A stretch of 64,000 nucleotides of DNA from Haliscomenobacter sp965225875. GTDB lineage: Bacteria; Bacteroidota; Bacteroidia; Chitinophagales; Saprospiraceae. The translations under genes and the position numbers were made by a program. The DNA is taken from assembly GCF_965225875.1 (NCBI RefSeq), contig NZ_CBDDBS010000003.1, forward strand, positions 186,001 through 250,000. Reading direction: 5' to 3'. Of the stretch, positions 30,395 through 42,500 are shown in pieces. The notes beneath the pieces were generated by a model, which was not told the DNA's origin, made no database searches, and saw only the letters and a list, made by a program, of their open reading frames with translations. Numbering within the stretch: position 1 is the stretch's first letter; each line of letters begins with the position of its first letter.

Positions 30395-32312
30395 ACTTCG
30401 TCACCTTCACATTATCCAATCTAAACGTCGTCGTATTCGTCGTCTTGTCTCCCTTGTGCTGGAAACCAATATAAATCGTCCCACTATACCCACTTACGTC
30501 GATATTGCCCGATTGTACCCAATCGTAGTTGGCATCTGCGGAGCTAGGCATTTTGTAGGTCAGTTTTTTCCAGGTCGCTTTGTCGATATTTGTGCCATCG
30601 AAGTCGTTGGAAATGTAAACGGTCAAACCATCATGCTTGTAAAAAGCCTGGGCGCTTTCAAAGCTTAGCGTTTTGGCATCAGCCGCCTTGATGCCCGGGG
30701 TGATCAGCCACATTTCATTTTCGGTATCGGTGCTTTGGAAAGCGGTCGCTTCCGCAAAGAAGTTGCCAGAGAAAGACTTGGTCAACCAGGTACGGGTGCC
30801 CGTCACCGATTTGTTCACCCAGCCTGTCACTTTTACGGCTTGGTTAGCCGTACCACTGCTGAAGGATTCATCCAGCAAGTTGTTGGTGCTGGTGCCACCA
30901 CCGCCGCCAGTTACCACGATGTCGTTCAGGTTGCGGGGAGTAATTTGAGCAGTATTGAACTGGGAAACGATGCCTACCAAATCCAGGTTTTTGCCCACGG
31001 GTAGTGCTGAGCCAGAAAAAGTAGCCTGGCTGCGGGTGAATACCACCACCTGGCCCGTAGAATCCGTCAAGGTTTTGGAACCGCTGTAGGTCCCACTGGC
31101 GCTAAAGCTGCCTTTCACTATTTTCACTAGCGTAGATTCCCATTTTTCCAAATTGGCCACCACCTGGGCCGCACTCGCTATCCTGGGAGTGGGCAATTGC
31201 CCGGCGCCATTGAGTTTGGCGAGGTTGTTGTCCACATTGTTGATTTGGAGCAGGCCATTAAAAGCGGAAAGTTCCTGGCCGGATACGGTGACTTCAATTT
31301 CCTGACCCAGGTTAAAGCTGTGTTCGTTTTTAAAACGCACCACAATACCTGCATCCCCTTGTTGGATGATGGCGTTGCGTGGGTCGGTATTGCCAGCCCC
31401 TTTGTCGGAAATGACGACCCCTTTGATTTTGCGATCAGCGGGCGCACTGGTAGTTGTGCCTTTAAACAGGTCGCGCAAATCGGCAATGCTCATCAACTGG
31501 CCACCACCGCCGGTACCCGCTCCACCACAACGTACGCCAGTCATAGCGGCATCCCTAGGGTCGCGGATGATCAATTGTTTGGTGCTGCCGAACACGGTGT
31601 ATATGGCGGTTAGGGAACCTTTTTTACCCGGCGTTTTATCCTTGGCAAAATCGGCATATCCGCTGCTGCGTACAATGATGGTACCCCCGTTGCAATCCTG
31701 CAAATTGCGGTTGACCGAAAACAGTTTCACGGCGTCTGCCCAGGTTTGGTTGGTGTCCGCTGGAGCAAATTCCACGTTTTCCAGCTTGATCAGGGTATTG
31801 ATGTGGGTTTGATTCAGGTCTTTGATACCCAGTACGGTTGGTGTAACGGTTTGGTCTTTGGCCGTTACCAGAACGTGTTGAGGAATCAACAAGTCCTCAA
31901 TGGCATCGGTCACACTGCCGTTCAACTGGTGCACACCGTTGTAATCACCGATGTAGAGGTTTTTACACTTCACCGCCACCTTTGCGCCAATTGGGAAGGT
32001 GTTGTACAATCCACTGGCGTTCATACGCACCGAGATCCCTCCGGTGCCATCCTGGATGACGATGTTTTCAAAAAAGTTACCCGAGCGGTCGTCGGCTACC
32101 ACGATGCCTTCGATGATCAGGTCTTCCGTGATTTTGGAAGCCGTGGCACCAATGACGTGTTTCTTTTTGAGCACATCGATGGTGGTGTTGCCTTTCAATT
32201 GGGGAAGGTCCGTAACCGGTGGCTCGTCAAACATTTGATCCACACAACTCACCATACCAATGGCCAGCAATGCAGTTAGGGCTATCAGGAATGAAAACTT
32301 TTTCATGTTCAA
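30393..32312 (-). CDS. DUF5689 lipoprotein with C-terminal choice-of-anchor-type domain
   Basis: A 639-aa lipoprotein: the signal peptide ends in a lipobox (IGMVSC, Cys about residue 23). Two DUF5689 modules follow (about 45-270 and 275-470), each with the pattern IEGIVVADDRSGNFFENIVI, QDGTGGI and NPRD/RNLND-like ends; DUF5689 is an OB-like beta fold. The last 160 residues (LLDESFSSG ... VSGYSGTIYIGFQHKGD) form a beta-sandwich of the choice-of-anchor J type. It is encoded after the TonB receptor and is probably its outer-membrane partner, as SusD is for SusC. Ligand unknown. Confidence 0.88.
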   Translation of the reverse strand: MNMKKFSFLIALTALLAIGMVSCVDQMFDEPPVTDLPQLKGNTTIDVLKKKHVIGATASKITEDLIIEGIVVADDRSGNFFENIVIQDGTGGISVRMNASGLYNTFPIGAKVAVKCKNLYIGDYNGVHQLNGSVTDAIEDLLIPQHVLVTAKDQTVTPTVLGIKDLNQTHINTLIKLENVEFAPADTNQTWADAVKLFSVNRNLQDCNGGTIIVRSSGYADFAKDKTPGKKGSLTAIYTVFGSTKQLIIRDPRDAAMTGVRCGGAGTGGGGQLMSIADLRDLFKGTTTSAPADRKIKGVVISDKGAGNTDPRNAIIQQGDAGIVVRFKNEHSFNLGQEIEVTVSGQELSAFNGLLQINNVDNNLAKLNGAGQLPTPRIASAAQVVANLEKWESTLVKIVKGSFSASGTYSGSKTLTDSTGQVVVFTRSQATFSGSALPVGKNLDLVGIVSQFNTAQITPRNLNDIVVTGGGGGTSTNNLLDESFSSGTANQAVKVTGWVNKSVTGTRTWLTKSFSGNFFAEATAFQSTDTENEMWLITPGIKAADAKTLSFESAQAFYKHDGLTVYISNDFDGTNIDKATWKKLTYKMPSSADANYDWVQSGNIDVSGYSGTIYIGFQHKGDKTTNTTTFRLDNVKVTK

Positions 32313-32343
32313 AAATATAAAGGTTGAGAGATATTGAATTTGG

Positions 32344-32456
32344 GTTGAGGAGTTGAGGGGTTGAGGAGTTTAGGCTACCGCGAGAAATTTTGACAAAGTC
32401 CTTGTCCAAGTCGCTCGCGGTAGCCTAAACTCCTCAACATCTTAACTTCTCAACTT
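32344..32456. repeat. Inverted repeat with GTTGAGG heptads, copy 2
   Basis: Tandem GTTGAGG-type units lead into perfect 25-bp arms (32360-32384 and 32414-32438) with CTACCGCGAG/CTCGCGGTAG at the inner ends, then mirrored units up to the receptor stop codon at 32457. It shares the heptad and the GGTAGC element with 17225-17318. Lies between the TonB receptor and the DUF5689 gene, so it may lower expression of the downstream gene. Confidence 0.8.
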
Positions 32457-35279
32457 TTACAGGCGCAAGGCTAAACTCACAAAGTAGTTGCGGCCATAGC
32501 TGTAGAAATAGTTGCTGGGAAAACGGTTGATATCCTTGGTCTCATAATCGAAGCGGTATTGTTCAAAACCACCCGTGATGAAGTCCTTTTTGTCCAGGAT
32601 ATTGTTTACGCCCACGTTCAGGTACAAGTAGATGTCACGGATTTTCCAGGATTTTCCACCAAACAAGTCCAGGGTGTATGCCGCTGGCGCCTTCTCTTGT
32701 TCGATGATGCTTTTCCAAAGCGGCGAACCGGGCTCAACCACCTGATTCGAAAACTCTGGCGTCGCCACATAGGATACCGCTGTAACCGTACGTCGATCGG
32801 GGTTAAAATCCAGGTAAATGTCGTCGAAGTAGTTGAAGTTGATGTTGGCAAACCAAAACTTCGGCGAATTGTAGCTGACGCCAATGGTACCTGCCGTTTG
32901 GGGCATATTGGGCACATAGAAGTTTTTGATGTAGGCTACGTCTTCGCGCAGTTTGGAAGCCAGGTTGTCCAGGTACACCCCGATGGTAGGGCGGGAAGTG
33001 TAGATGTATTGACCTGCGGCCAACGCTGTGCTGGCTTTCCAACCCGGTGAAAAGGCCCATTCCAGGCCAAACTCGATCCCGGCGTGCTGGGTATTGATGC
33101 CTGACATGGTATAGTTGACAAAACCACCCGAGGCGGTACCATCGTCTTCGATCAGAGCATTATCCAGGTAGAAATTGTTGATGCGGTTCTGGTTTTTGAT
33201 TTGGGTGTAATACCCGACCAAACGCCCCTTGAGGTAGGGTGAGCGCAACAAATAACCACCTTCAATACTGGTAATGTTTTCCGTACTCAAGCCTGGCAAA
33301 ACCTGATCACGCGTCCGTGGGGACACATAGGCGTTGCGCACCTGCGGGGCTTGCACCATGTAAGCCGCGTTGAGCATGAAGTAGTTGCGGCCATCGGCTT
33401 TGAAGGTCAGGCCAGCTTTAGCCGCGTATTCCAGGAAACTCTGTTTAGGTGCTTCTCCGCCGGAATTTTCCGGGAATTTACCATTGGTAACATTGCCTTT
33501 GCGCCAGAAGGTCGTATTGCCCAAAGAACCACTTACAAACAGATCCAGTTTGGGCAAATAAAACTCCATCTGCGCCCAGGAGTTGTAGCGGCGGTGTTCA
33601 TTGGTGTAGTCCCAACCAAATTTGTCTCCTGCTTTCAAGATGCGGTTGGGGGTATTGATGTCGTTTTGGATAAAAGAGCCACCCCCGGTGGTATCAATAA
33701 ATTCGGCGAACTTGTCGATGTCGAGGTAAAAGTCGCCACCGAGTAGGTCATTGATGGTTTTGAAGTTGTGGTTGCTTTGCTGCTGGTAACTGACCCCGCC
33801 AGAAACCTTGGCCAACTCGCTGATGGTGCTTTCAATGTTGGAATTGAAAGACAAGAGGCTGCGGTCGAAGCGACGCTCTTCAATCACGTATTGGGAGCGT
33901 TTGCCAGTAACGGAGTTGCCAGGGATACCGTTGGCATTGTTGACAGTGAGGGTGTTGCCCCGATTGGCATTGTACAAATAGGCCCAATCGATTTGTCGCA
34001 GAGCTTCGTTTTCCCTTAGCAGGGTTTCTACTTCGCCAGCCTGATCACTCTGGATATAGCTGGGCAAGCGGCGGTAGTAGTTGGGACGTGGGTCACGGGC
34101 CTGGTACCAATCCAGAGCGGTAGTACCGTTGCGTCCGGTTTGGTAACCGATTGCGGTAGTCAGGCGAGTTTTTTCCTGGATTTGCCAGTCATGGCGCAAG
34201 ACAGCCAATGGCTGATGGGTGTTTTGCACCCGAGCATTGCGTTTTTCCCCTTCCTGGTAACCCCAAAAAGAGTTGTAATAGTTGCTGCCTGCCAGGTCGT
34301 ACATTTCTTTGGTAGCAGGGGCGCTGCGGCCTCTTTTTACGGGTGAACCCAGGGCAGTGAAACTGAGGAAATGGTTGTCGTTCAGCTTTTTTTCGACCCC
34401 AATAAAATAGGCATTGGCGTCGTAAAAAGTACCATCGATGTACCCTTCCTGCGCCCAACGACGGGAAGCGGACACCGTAAATGCCCAGCCACTCGCGGTT
34501 AAGCCCGTGCTATAAGTGGCCATCACCCGGTTCCGGTAAGCGCGGTTGGACGCCGCGTAGGATACCCGCAACTGTGGGCGGTGGTGTGAAGCCCGCACAT
34601 CCAGAGCGGTAATACCACCCAAGCCGCCAAAACCGTTGGCATTAGGGGCCAGACCTACGGAAGCAGTTCGGCTGCGCACAACATCGTTGAGGCCGCTCCA
34701 GAGGTTCCAACCCGGGAAACCCGTTTCCACGTCGTTGATGGGAATGCCGTTGAAAAACAGTTCGTTGTGCTGGCCATCGTAACCGCGCATTCGGAAATTG
34801 GTAAAACTGAACTGGAAAGAGGCGGCACTGACAAAAACGTCGTTGGAAGCGGTCAACAGACCGGATACGTTTTGGTCGCCGTCGCTGTCCAGGTCGTTTT
34901 CGCTGAGGGTAACGACGGGCACAAACTCTTCAGCGGAAAGGGCATCAGTACCTTCACGGCTTTCCAATTTGACTGTGCCCAGGTTGACCCGATTGCGGCC
35001 TTGAGGCTGTACGGTGATTTGTTTTTCCTGGAAACCAGATTTAAAGACCGTAATGACCAGTTCGTTGGACTGGCCGATGTTGGCTTTAAAATCCACAAAA
35101 CCTTCAGCATTGCTAAAAAAGGTCAGGGTAGGGAGGCGGATTTCTACGCCGGAAAGTCCTTTGCCCGTTTGTGCATCCAGAATTTGTCCGTTGACTTGTA
35201 CTTCTTGAGCGAATGCTCCGAGTGGGAAGAACAACAGCAATAACAAGCGGATGAAACCACGCTTGGTAGCTTTGTGCAT
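32457..35279 (-). CDS. TonB-dependent outer-membrane receptor
   Basis: A 940-aa receptor. Signal peptide (LLLLLFFPLGAFAQ, end near residue 25), carboxypeptidase-regulatory-like domain (VQVNGQILDAQTGKGLSGVE, about 27-110), plug domain (about 135-240, with RGYDGQHNELFFNGIPIND), then a 22-strand barrel ending in the aromatic YFVSLALRL typical of outer-membrane proteins. It is the first gene of a two-gene unit with the DUF5689 lipoprotein. Imports a ligand powered by TonB; the adjacent exported nuclease suggests a nucleotide- or phosphate-containing substrate, which is inference. Confidence 0.93.
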   Translation of the reverse strand: MHKATKRGFIRLLLLLFFPLGAFAQEVQVNGQILDAQTGKGLSGVEIRLPTLTFFSNAEGFVDFKANIGQSNELVITVFKSGFQEKQITVQPQGRNRVNLGTVKLESREGTDALSAEEFVPVVTLSENDLDSDGDQNVSGLLTASNDVFVSAASFQFSFTNFRMRGYDGQHNELFFNGIPINDVETGFPGWNLWSGLNDVVRSRTASVGLAPNANGFGGLGGITALDVRASHHRPQLRVSYAASNRAYRNRVMATYSTGLTASGWAFTVSASRRWAQEGYIDGTFYDANAYFIGVEKKLNDNHFLSFTALGSPVKRGRSAPATKEMYDLAGSNYYNSFWGYQEGEKRNARVQNTHQPLAVLRHDWQIQEKTRLTTAIGYQTGRNGTTALDWYQARDPRPNYYRRLPSYIQSDQAGEVETLLRENEALRQIDWAYLYNANRGNTLTVNNANGIPGNSVTGKRSQYVIEERRFDRSLLSFNSNIESTISELAKVSGGVSYQQQSNHNFKTINDLLGGDFYLDIDKFAEFIDTTGGGSFIQNDINTPNRILKAGDKFGWDYTNEHRRYNSWAQMEFYLPKLDLFVSGSLGNTTFWRKGNVTNGKFPENSGGEAPKQSFLEYAAKAGLTFKADGRNYFMLNAAYMVQAPQVRNAYVSPRTRDQVLPGLSTENITSIEGGYLLRSPYLKGRLVGYYTQIKNQNRINNFYLDNALIEDDGTASGGFVNYTMSGINTQHAGIEFGLEWAFSPGWKASTALAAGQYIYTSRPTIGVYLDNLASKLREDVAYIKNFYVPNMPQTAGTIGVSYNSPKFWFANINFNYFDDIYLDFNPDRRTVTAVSYVATPEFSNQVVEPGSPLWKSIIEQEKAPAAYTLDLFGGKSWKIRDIYLYLNVGVNNILDKKDFITGGFEQYRFDYETKDINRFPSNYFYSYGRNYFVSLALRL

Positions 35280-35371
35280 GTGAGTGTATTTTTAACTTTT
35301 ATTTTACCGGTTAAAGCTCGGATTTCCACAATTGTGCATTTCCTTTGCAAAAGTAATAAAACGACCAAAAC

Positions 35372-36430
35372 ATGAAGGCCACGGTATCATTTCCCAGCGT
35401 TATTTTAGCATTAATTTTTTGTACAGTCGCAAATTCATCGATTTGGGGGCAAGACCGCTACCGGATTGCGGTGATCGGTTTTTACAATCTGGAGAATCTT
35501 TTTGATACCGTCAACGACACCACCATCAACGACGAGGATTTTTTGCCCACTGGAGCCAACCTCTGGACGCCCGATAAATACCGCGAAAAACAGGGCAATA
35601 TGGCCCGGGTTATTTCTGAAATTGGCACTGAAAAATCGCCAGACGGCGTAGCCATTTTGGGCGTTTCCGAAATTGAAAACCGCAAGGTGCTGGAGGATTT
35701 GGTTAAAGAACCCGCCATTGCTGCCCGCAATTACCAAATTGTGCACCACGAGTCGCCAGATGAACGGGGCATTGACGTAGCGATGTTGTACAATCCCAAG
35801 TATTTTAAAGTGACCTCTAGCAAGACACTTCCGGTGATTATTTACCTCGATGAACAAGGGGATCGCCAATTTACCCGGGATGTATTGCTGGTAAGTGGCG
35901 TGTTTGATGGTGAGCCCATTTATGTGTTTGTCAACCACTGGCCCTCACGTAGGGGAGGGGAGAAGGCTTCCGAACCCTGGCGGGTCAAAGCTGCTTCGGT
36001 GTGTAAAAAAGCCTGTGATTCCCTGTTGGCGCAAGATCCCAAAGCCAAATTCATCATCATGGGCGACTTGAACGACGACCCCGTCAACAACAGCGTCAGA
36101 GAGGTTTTGCGGGCAAAAAAGGAAAAAGAGGAAGTACGCAAAGGAGACATGTTTAATCCTTTTTACAACCTCTATAAAAAAGGCCTGGGCACGCTGGCTT
36201 ACCGGGATGCCTGGAGTTTGTTTGATCAAATCATCCTATCTCCCGCCTGGGTGCAGCCCGAAGTAGGTGGCTATCAATATTTTCAAGCTAATGTGCACGG
36301 TCCTAATTACCTGCGCCAACAGTCGGGGCAATTCAAGGGCTATCCGCTGCGCACTTTTGTAGGCACGGAATACCAGGGGGGCTTTAGCGACCATTTTCCA
36401 ACCTATTTTTATTTGGTAAAGAAAATTTGA
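35372..36430 (+). CDS. Exported endonuclease/exonuclease/phosphatase-family protein
   Basis: A 352-aa protein with a signal peptide (cleavage near IWGQ, residue 27) and an EEP fold, the fold of DNase I and exonuclease III. Visible motifs are FYNLENLFD (Asn of the active site), VSEIENRKVL (metal-binding Glu), VNHWPSRRGG (catalytic His) and MGDLNDDP (Asp/Asn), ending with FSDHFPTYF (SDH motif). It probably hydrolyses phosphodiesters outside the cytoplasm. It is divergent from the TonB receptor/DUF5689 pair, 92 nt away, suggesting shared control and a joint scavenging role. Confidence 0.9.
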   Translation: MKATVSFPSVILALIFCTVANSSIWGQDRYRIAVIGFYNLENLFDTVNDTTINDEDFLPTGANLWTPDKYREKQGNMARVISEIGTEKSPDGVAILGVSEIENRKVLEDLVKEPAIAARNYQIVHHESPDERGIDVAMLYNPKYFKVTSSKTLPVIIYLDEQGDRQFTRDVLLVSGVFDGEPIYVFVNHWPSRRGGEKASEPWRVKAASVCKKACDSLLAQDPKAKFIIMGDLNDDPVNNSVREVLRAKKEKEEVRKGDMFNPFYNLYKKGLGTLAYRDAWSLFDQIILSPAWVQPEVGGYQYFQANVHGPNYLRQQSGQFKGYPLRTFVGTEYQGGFSDHFPTYFYLVKKI

Positions 36431-36599
36431 ATGGGATTAAAATACCCTACCTTGAATTTGGTATTTGAATAAATCCAAGGTTAAGTTTTTGTTTTTTCGG
36501 AAATTAAGTGCTGGTGATTTGCCCGGTTTGTGAAAAGGGAGTGGTACATTTGTGTGACGACGACCTTTTTGTATTAAATACGGACAAATCACAATCTCG

Positions 36600-39500
36600 A
36601 TGGACAACCGCTACACTGGCCTATCCCTTAGGAATTTTGTAATTCTCTCAACTTTCCTGACATTCACCTTTTTACTTCAAGCCCTAAGTGGGTATGCACA
36701 ATGTGTATCACTCACCACCATGGGGTCGGCAGTCACCCAAAATTTTGACGTACTGTCAAATACTGCTGGATCTACCACCAACAATTTGACGATAACCGGG
36801 TGGTTTATGAGCGAAACTGGCACCAGCGGCCTTGTCAATCAACAATATGCAGTAGGCACGGGCAGTTCCAATTCTGGGGATACCTGGAGCTTTGGGGCAA
36901 CGGGATCTACAGAGCGAGCCTTAGGCGGATTGCGATCGGGAACCTTAGTTCCCGTTTTTGGAAGCTGTTATACCAATAATACGGGTGCAACTATAAATTC
37001 TATATCGGTAGCCTATACAGGAGAGCAATGGCGTTTGGGTACTATATCCAGAACGGATCAACTCACTTTTGAGATGAGTACGAATGCTACTAGTTTGACT
37101 ACCGGCACCTGGACTCCCCACAGTTCGCTGAATTTTGTTTCTCCATTTACAACTACTGCAGGAGCATTAGATGGCAACGCCGCCGCAAATAGAACAGCAC
37201 TGACGTATACCATTACTGGCTTATCCATCGCCAATGGCGCTACTTTTTGGATTCGTTGGAGTGACGTAGATGCTACTAATGCCGATGATGGCCTGGCGGT
37301 AGATGATTTTTCACTTACGCCTAATACTAATGTAGTCCGTAACCTGTCTATCAATGATGTAAGTTTAAATGAAGGCAACGCAGGGACTACCAGTTTCACT
37401 TTTACTGCATCTCTTTCTGCTCCTGCGGGCCCTGGTGGAGTCACCTTTGACATTGCTACAGCAGACAATACGGCTACAACGGCAGGTAATGACTATACTG
37501 CTAAGAGCCTTACTGGTCAAACCATCCCCGCAGGCTCTAGTACCTATAGCTTTACCGTATTGGTCAATGGAGATCTCGATATTGAATTCATTGAAACTTT
37601 CTTTGTCAACATTACCAATGTTACTGGTGCAACAGTAACAGATGGACAGGGACAAGGTACCATCGTCAATGACGATATCTGTCCCACCCCCAACATTACC
37701 GTAGCTGATGCTTCTGGCGATGTCACCAATGACGGCAACATTTGTCTAGGCGAATCAGCAACCTTGACGGCTAGTGGAGGCGGCACTTATGCCTGGAGCA
37801 ATGGCGCAAATACCACTTCCATTACCGTAGCCCCAACCATCACTACACTTTACACCGTAACAGTGACCAATGAAGGTGGCTGCGTAGGGACGGACACGCT
37901 GACCATCCACGTCGGCCCCAAGCCACTATTTTTTGATGTAACGGGTGGCGGTTCTTATTGTGGCACTGGCCCAGGAGTGACCATAGGTTTGAGTGGATCT
38001 GAAGCCACAGCGCGTTATTTTTTATATAGAAATAATTTGTATGTGACAGATATACCAGGTACGGGCAATGCCCTTTCTTTTGGCACGTTTACCCAGCTTG
38101 GGACTTATGCTATTGTTGCAGCTTACACTAGCACCGGGTGTTTTAACCTGATGACTGGCACAGCGGTGATCAATACGGCTGGCCCCAGCTTCACGGCTAC
38201 CCCTACCAATGGTGCCTGCCCGGAAAGTAATCCCTTTGTTACGCTAGACGTGCCCGCAGACTCAGGTTATAAGTACGACATCACTATTGGGGCAACTTAT
38301 ACCGGCTCCATGACTGCTGCTTCAGGTGGCACCGCCATCAATGCGGACCCATTGGAAGTATACACTTTTCCTATGCCTCCAAGTTTGGCTGGAACGCAGT
38401 ACACTGTGCGGGTCATTGATGTGGCCACCGGATGCTACAGCGATCAGACCTTTACCCTGTCTGCGATTCCCGTGCCTTGCGACTGCGAAGCACCACCTTT
38501 TGTCAATTTTACACCACTTAATAGCACTTCTTGTGATGGGGCTATGGTAACCATTGGGTATACCGTAGAGAATGGACCAGCCATTATCAACACCACCGGA
38601 TTTTTGGGCACTTTTTCTGAAACTACCCTCAACGATGGTACAGGGACCTTTACTTATACACCTGCGCCAGCAGAAATAGGTTTAAATCTGACCATTTTTG
38701 CCAGCATTGCCGATCCTGATGGTGGCGATCCTTGTGAGGGTGATACGGCTTCGGCTTCGATTAACGTAGTGCCACTACCCAATCCTACGATTATTATATC
38801 CAATGAATCTTCAGGAGTAGCCGTCAATGATGGCATTACCTGTGCAGGTAGTAACGCTACCTTGACCACCAATGGAGGTGGTACTTATGCCTGGAGTACT
38901 GGTGCCAATACCTCCTCCATCAGCGTTGCGCCAAATATCACCACAACTTATACGGTGACGGTCACGAACAATGGTTGTTCTGGTACGGCTACCCAAGTGA
39001 TCACTGTTAATCCATTACCTACACCGACCATCACGGTAACGGAAAACTCGGGCACCACCCCCAATGATGGTACCACCTGTGCAGGCGCTACCGTGAACTT
39101 ATCAACTTCAGGAGGCGGAACCTATGGCTGGAGCACTGGTGCCAATACTTCCTCCATCAGTGTTGCGCCAAATATCACCACAACTTATACGGTGACGGTC
39201 ACGAACAATGGTTGTTCTGGCACCGCTACCCAAGTGATTACGGTTAATCCTATTGTAGAACCAACATTCACAGCGGTAGGCCCCTATTGTCAAGGTGCAA
39301 CACCTGCGGTTTTGCCCACGACCTCCAATAACGGTGTTTCGGGTATTTGGAATCCTTCCACCATCAGTACCAGCACAGCAGGAACAACTACTTATATTTT
39401 TACACCTGCTGTTGGTGCGTGTGCAGATACTGCCAGCATCAAGGTGACCGTGAACCCCAAAGCAGAACCTGTCGTCACGGGAATCAAGATTAGCTATTGC

Positions 39501-42500
39501 CAAGGTGAAACACCAGAAGTTTTACCTGATGAATTACCCAGCAACATAGATGGTACCTGGAGCCCAGCTACTGTAAATACTTCCACACCAGGCACAACTA
39601 CCTATATATTTACCCCGGATAGTGGGGAATGTGCGGATACGGCTTCGGTTAAAATTACCATCAACCCAAAAGTTGAACCTACTTTTTCGATACTCAGTAC
39701 TTATTGCCAGGGGGAAACTCCGGTGAGCCTGCCCGGTACTTCCAGTAATGGCATTTCAGGTGTTTGGAGCCCCTCGACAATCAATACTGCTGCGGCAGGC
39801 ATCAGTAGCTATGTATTTACGCCCAATGTCAGCGGTACCTGTACAGATACGGCCAGCTTAAAGGTAGAAGTTAAAGCATTGCCAGCGGCACCAAGTTTAA
39901 ACAACATCACCGTATGCGAAGATGAAGGTGGAACCCGTATTTCAGTGGCCGCCAACGGTATTGGAGCACCACAGGCAATTACAGTTACCTATGGTTTTGA
40001 TGGTGAAGTGAAAACTGGTGTAGTAGCTGGTGCAGGCATGGCTGGCTTGACGGCAAGCAATGCCTCGATTGGTGTAGGGCTTGGAAACGAAACATTCCCT
40101 GGTGGTACTGCGCCAACTGCAGTGGATGCCTACTCTGCCAGTGGCTGGACTACCAATAGTTCCGTGGATGCCAACGACTATTTTGAGTTTTGTATTACAG
40201 CAAATGCAGGTTATGTGCTGGATTTGAGCAACTTCCGCTTTGATGCTCAGCGTTCCGGTACTGGAGCAATGAGTTATCAGGTTGCTGTTTCAACCGATGG
40301 CGGAGCATTTGTTAATGTAGGAGCCGCAGGATCGGTGGCTACTTCTTTTGGTGCAAAAACGCAGACACTGAGTGTCAGCAATGCTTCTACAGTTTGTATC
40401 CGCATCTATGGTTTCAGCAGCACGGGAGCAACTGGTACTTTAAGGGTTGACAACGTCGTCCTTACCGGCGCAGCTAAACCTCTGCTTCCGGCCAATTGCA
40501 AGTTCTACACTGTTGATCCTGCTACTAATCCGGGAGCGGTTCCAGTAGCAACCGGAGACAGCTACGATCCTGAAACCACTGTGGCTACCAGCCCAAGCAA
40601 CATTTGGGTGACCTGTGTTGGTCCCAATGGTTGCGAAAGCCCAGCTACTTTGGTTATTGTAACGGTTAACCCGGTTCCAACCTTGAATATCATTCAGCCA
40701 GAACCTGCTTGTTTGCCTACTACGGTAAATGTGCTGGAAGTTGACCTGGAGCCAAGCATTGAGGGAGGAACGACCAGTTATTTCAATACACTTGAAGATG
40801 CAATTGATGGCTCAAATGCGATCAATCCAAATACCTTGACCAGTATTGACGAAATTCGCACCATTTATGTGCGGTACACTTTGGAAACAGGCTGTTTTGC
40901 TACCGGGCAAATTAATGTTGCAGTAAGTGAAACCCCACCTGCTCCAATTGTTGAAAATATTTCGGTTTGTTTGAGTGAGGATACTTCCATTAAACCTACT
41001 ACAGCTACCAATGGAGTAGTTTCCTGGAATTTCAATGCCAGTACTACCGTAGGTCAAAGCAGCAATGCTAGTTTTGTAGCGGCCAATAATGCTGCTCTTG
41101 GCATTGGTGCAGGTAATCCTACATTCCCATCAGGTTGTAATAATACCTCTAACGCTTTCTCAGCCAACGCATGGACTTCTACTACTGAAAGCCAGGCTGT
41201 AGCCAATAGTGATTACTTCGAGTTTCCGGTCAGCACATTGTCCCCAGCCAGGCTGACCAAGTTCTCGTTCTTTGAGCGTGCTTCGACTTCTGGTCCCCTT
41301 TCCTGGGCCTTGTACGTCAATGGCACCAAGTATGCAAGTGGCACCACATCAGATCCCTGTATGCAAGAAGTACGTGATCTGGATGTGAACATTTGTGGCG
41401 ATCAAGCCGTCATCAGAGTTTATGCCTGGAGAGAAACTGGCACGCCTAATGCGGATGGAACCTGGCGTTTGGACGAAGTTGAAGCGACTTTTGAATCAGC
41501 TGTATTGTACAATTTCTACACTGATAATACCCTGAGCACCAAATTGGCAGGTCCGGTAGCGGCTTACGTGCCTGAAGACCTGGAACCAGGTGTGCCAACC
41601 ACATTCTATGTAACTGCAATTACCACTTGTTCTGATTGCGAAAGCGAAGCAAGCCCAATTACCGTTACAGCAGTTGAATGTAAGGTTGAAATCACCGACC
41701 CTTGTATTTGCCAGAATGATGCGGGAATCATCGAAAATGGCACCTACTCTAACGATGGTTCTTTTGTAGACACCATTGCTGTAACGGCTCCAGCGGATCA
41801 AAACTGGATTGTTGTTGCAGTCGAAGGTTTGTACTTTGATGCTGATGGTACCAATCCTGTTGACAGCGGGGCCGCATTGACGGAAGTGAAACCAGGGGTG
41901 TATGTCCTGGCTGGTTATCATCTTGACAGTTTAGGTTATACCATCACGGTGAGCAATGGCCGGGGTATCGAATTATCCATTGGCAATACTTGCTACTATC
42001 CCGACCCAAGTTTCACTGGTTTGCCTCTTTTGGTGGCACCAACTGCCGCACCATTTAAAATTACAGGTACGGTTGCCAATGGTGCTTCGGGTGTTGGAAC
42101 CTTCAGCCTGAATGGGGTTCCGCAAGCTGGAGCAGGCCCAGCGCCTACCATGTTGACGATTAACCCGGCAACCTTGCCTTTGGGTGAAAATACGGTGACT
42201 TATACTTTTGATGCTGGAGCTGCTGGATCTAAAAACCTGAGTGATCCAGGTTGTGCCAAAACGGTTCGTCAAAGCTTCCGCGTTGCTCACTGCGGTTGCC
42301 AGGACCTGACGGTCAGTTTGGATGCAAATTGCCAGTTCAAGCTTACTGCCAATGTCATTTCTGATGGCAATTGTAATGGAGCTACTGTGCGCGTAATGGA
42401 CAATGACCCTTCCAATGGCGACACGATCGACTGTGCCGGGGTTTGGACTTATGGCCTGTTTGATGCCTTTAACAATGTCATTTGTTGGGGCAAAGTAACT

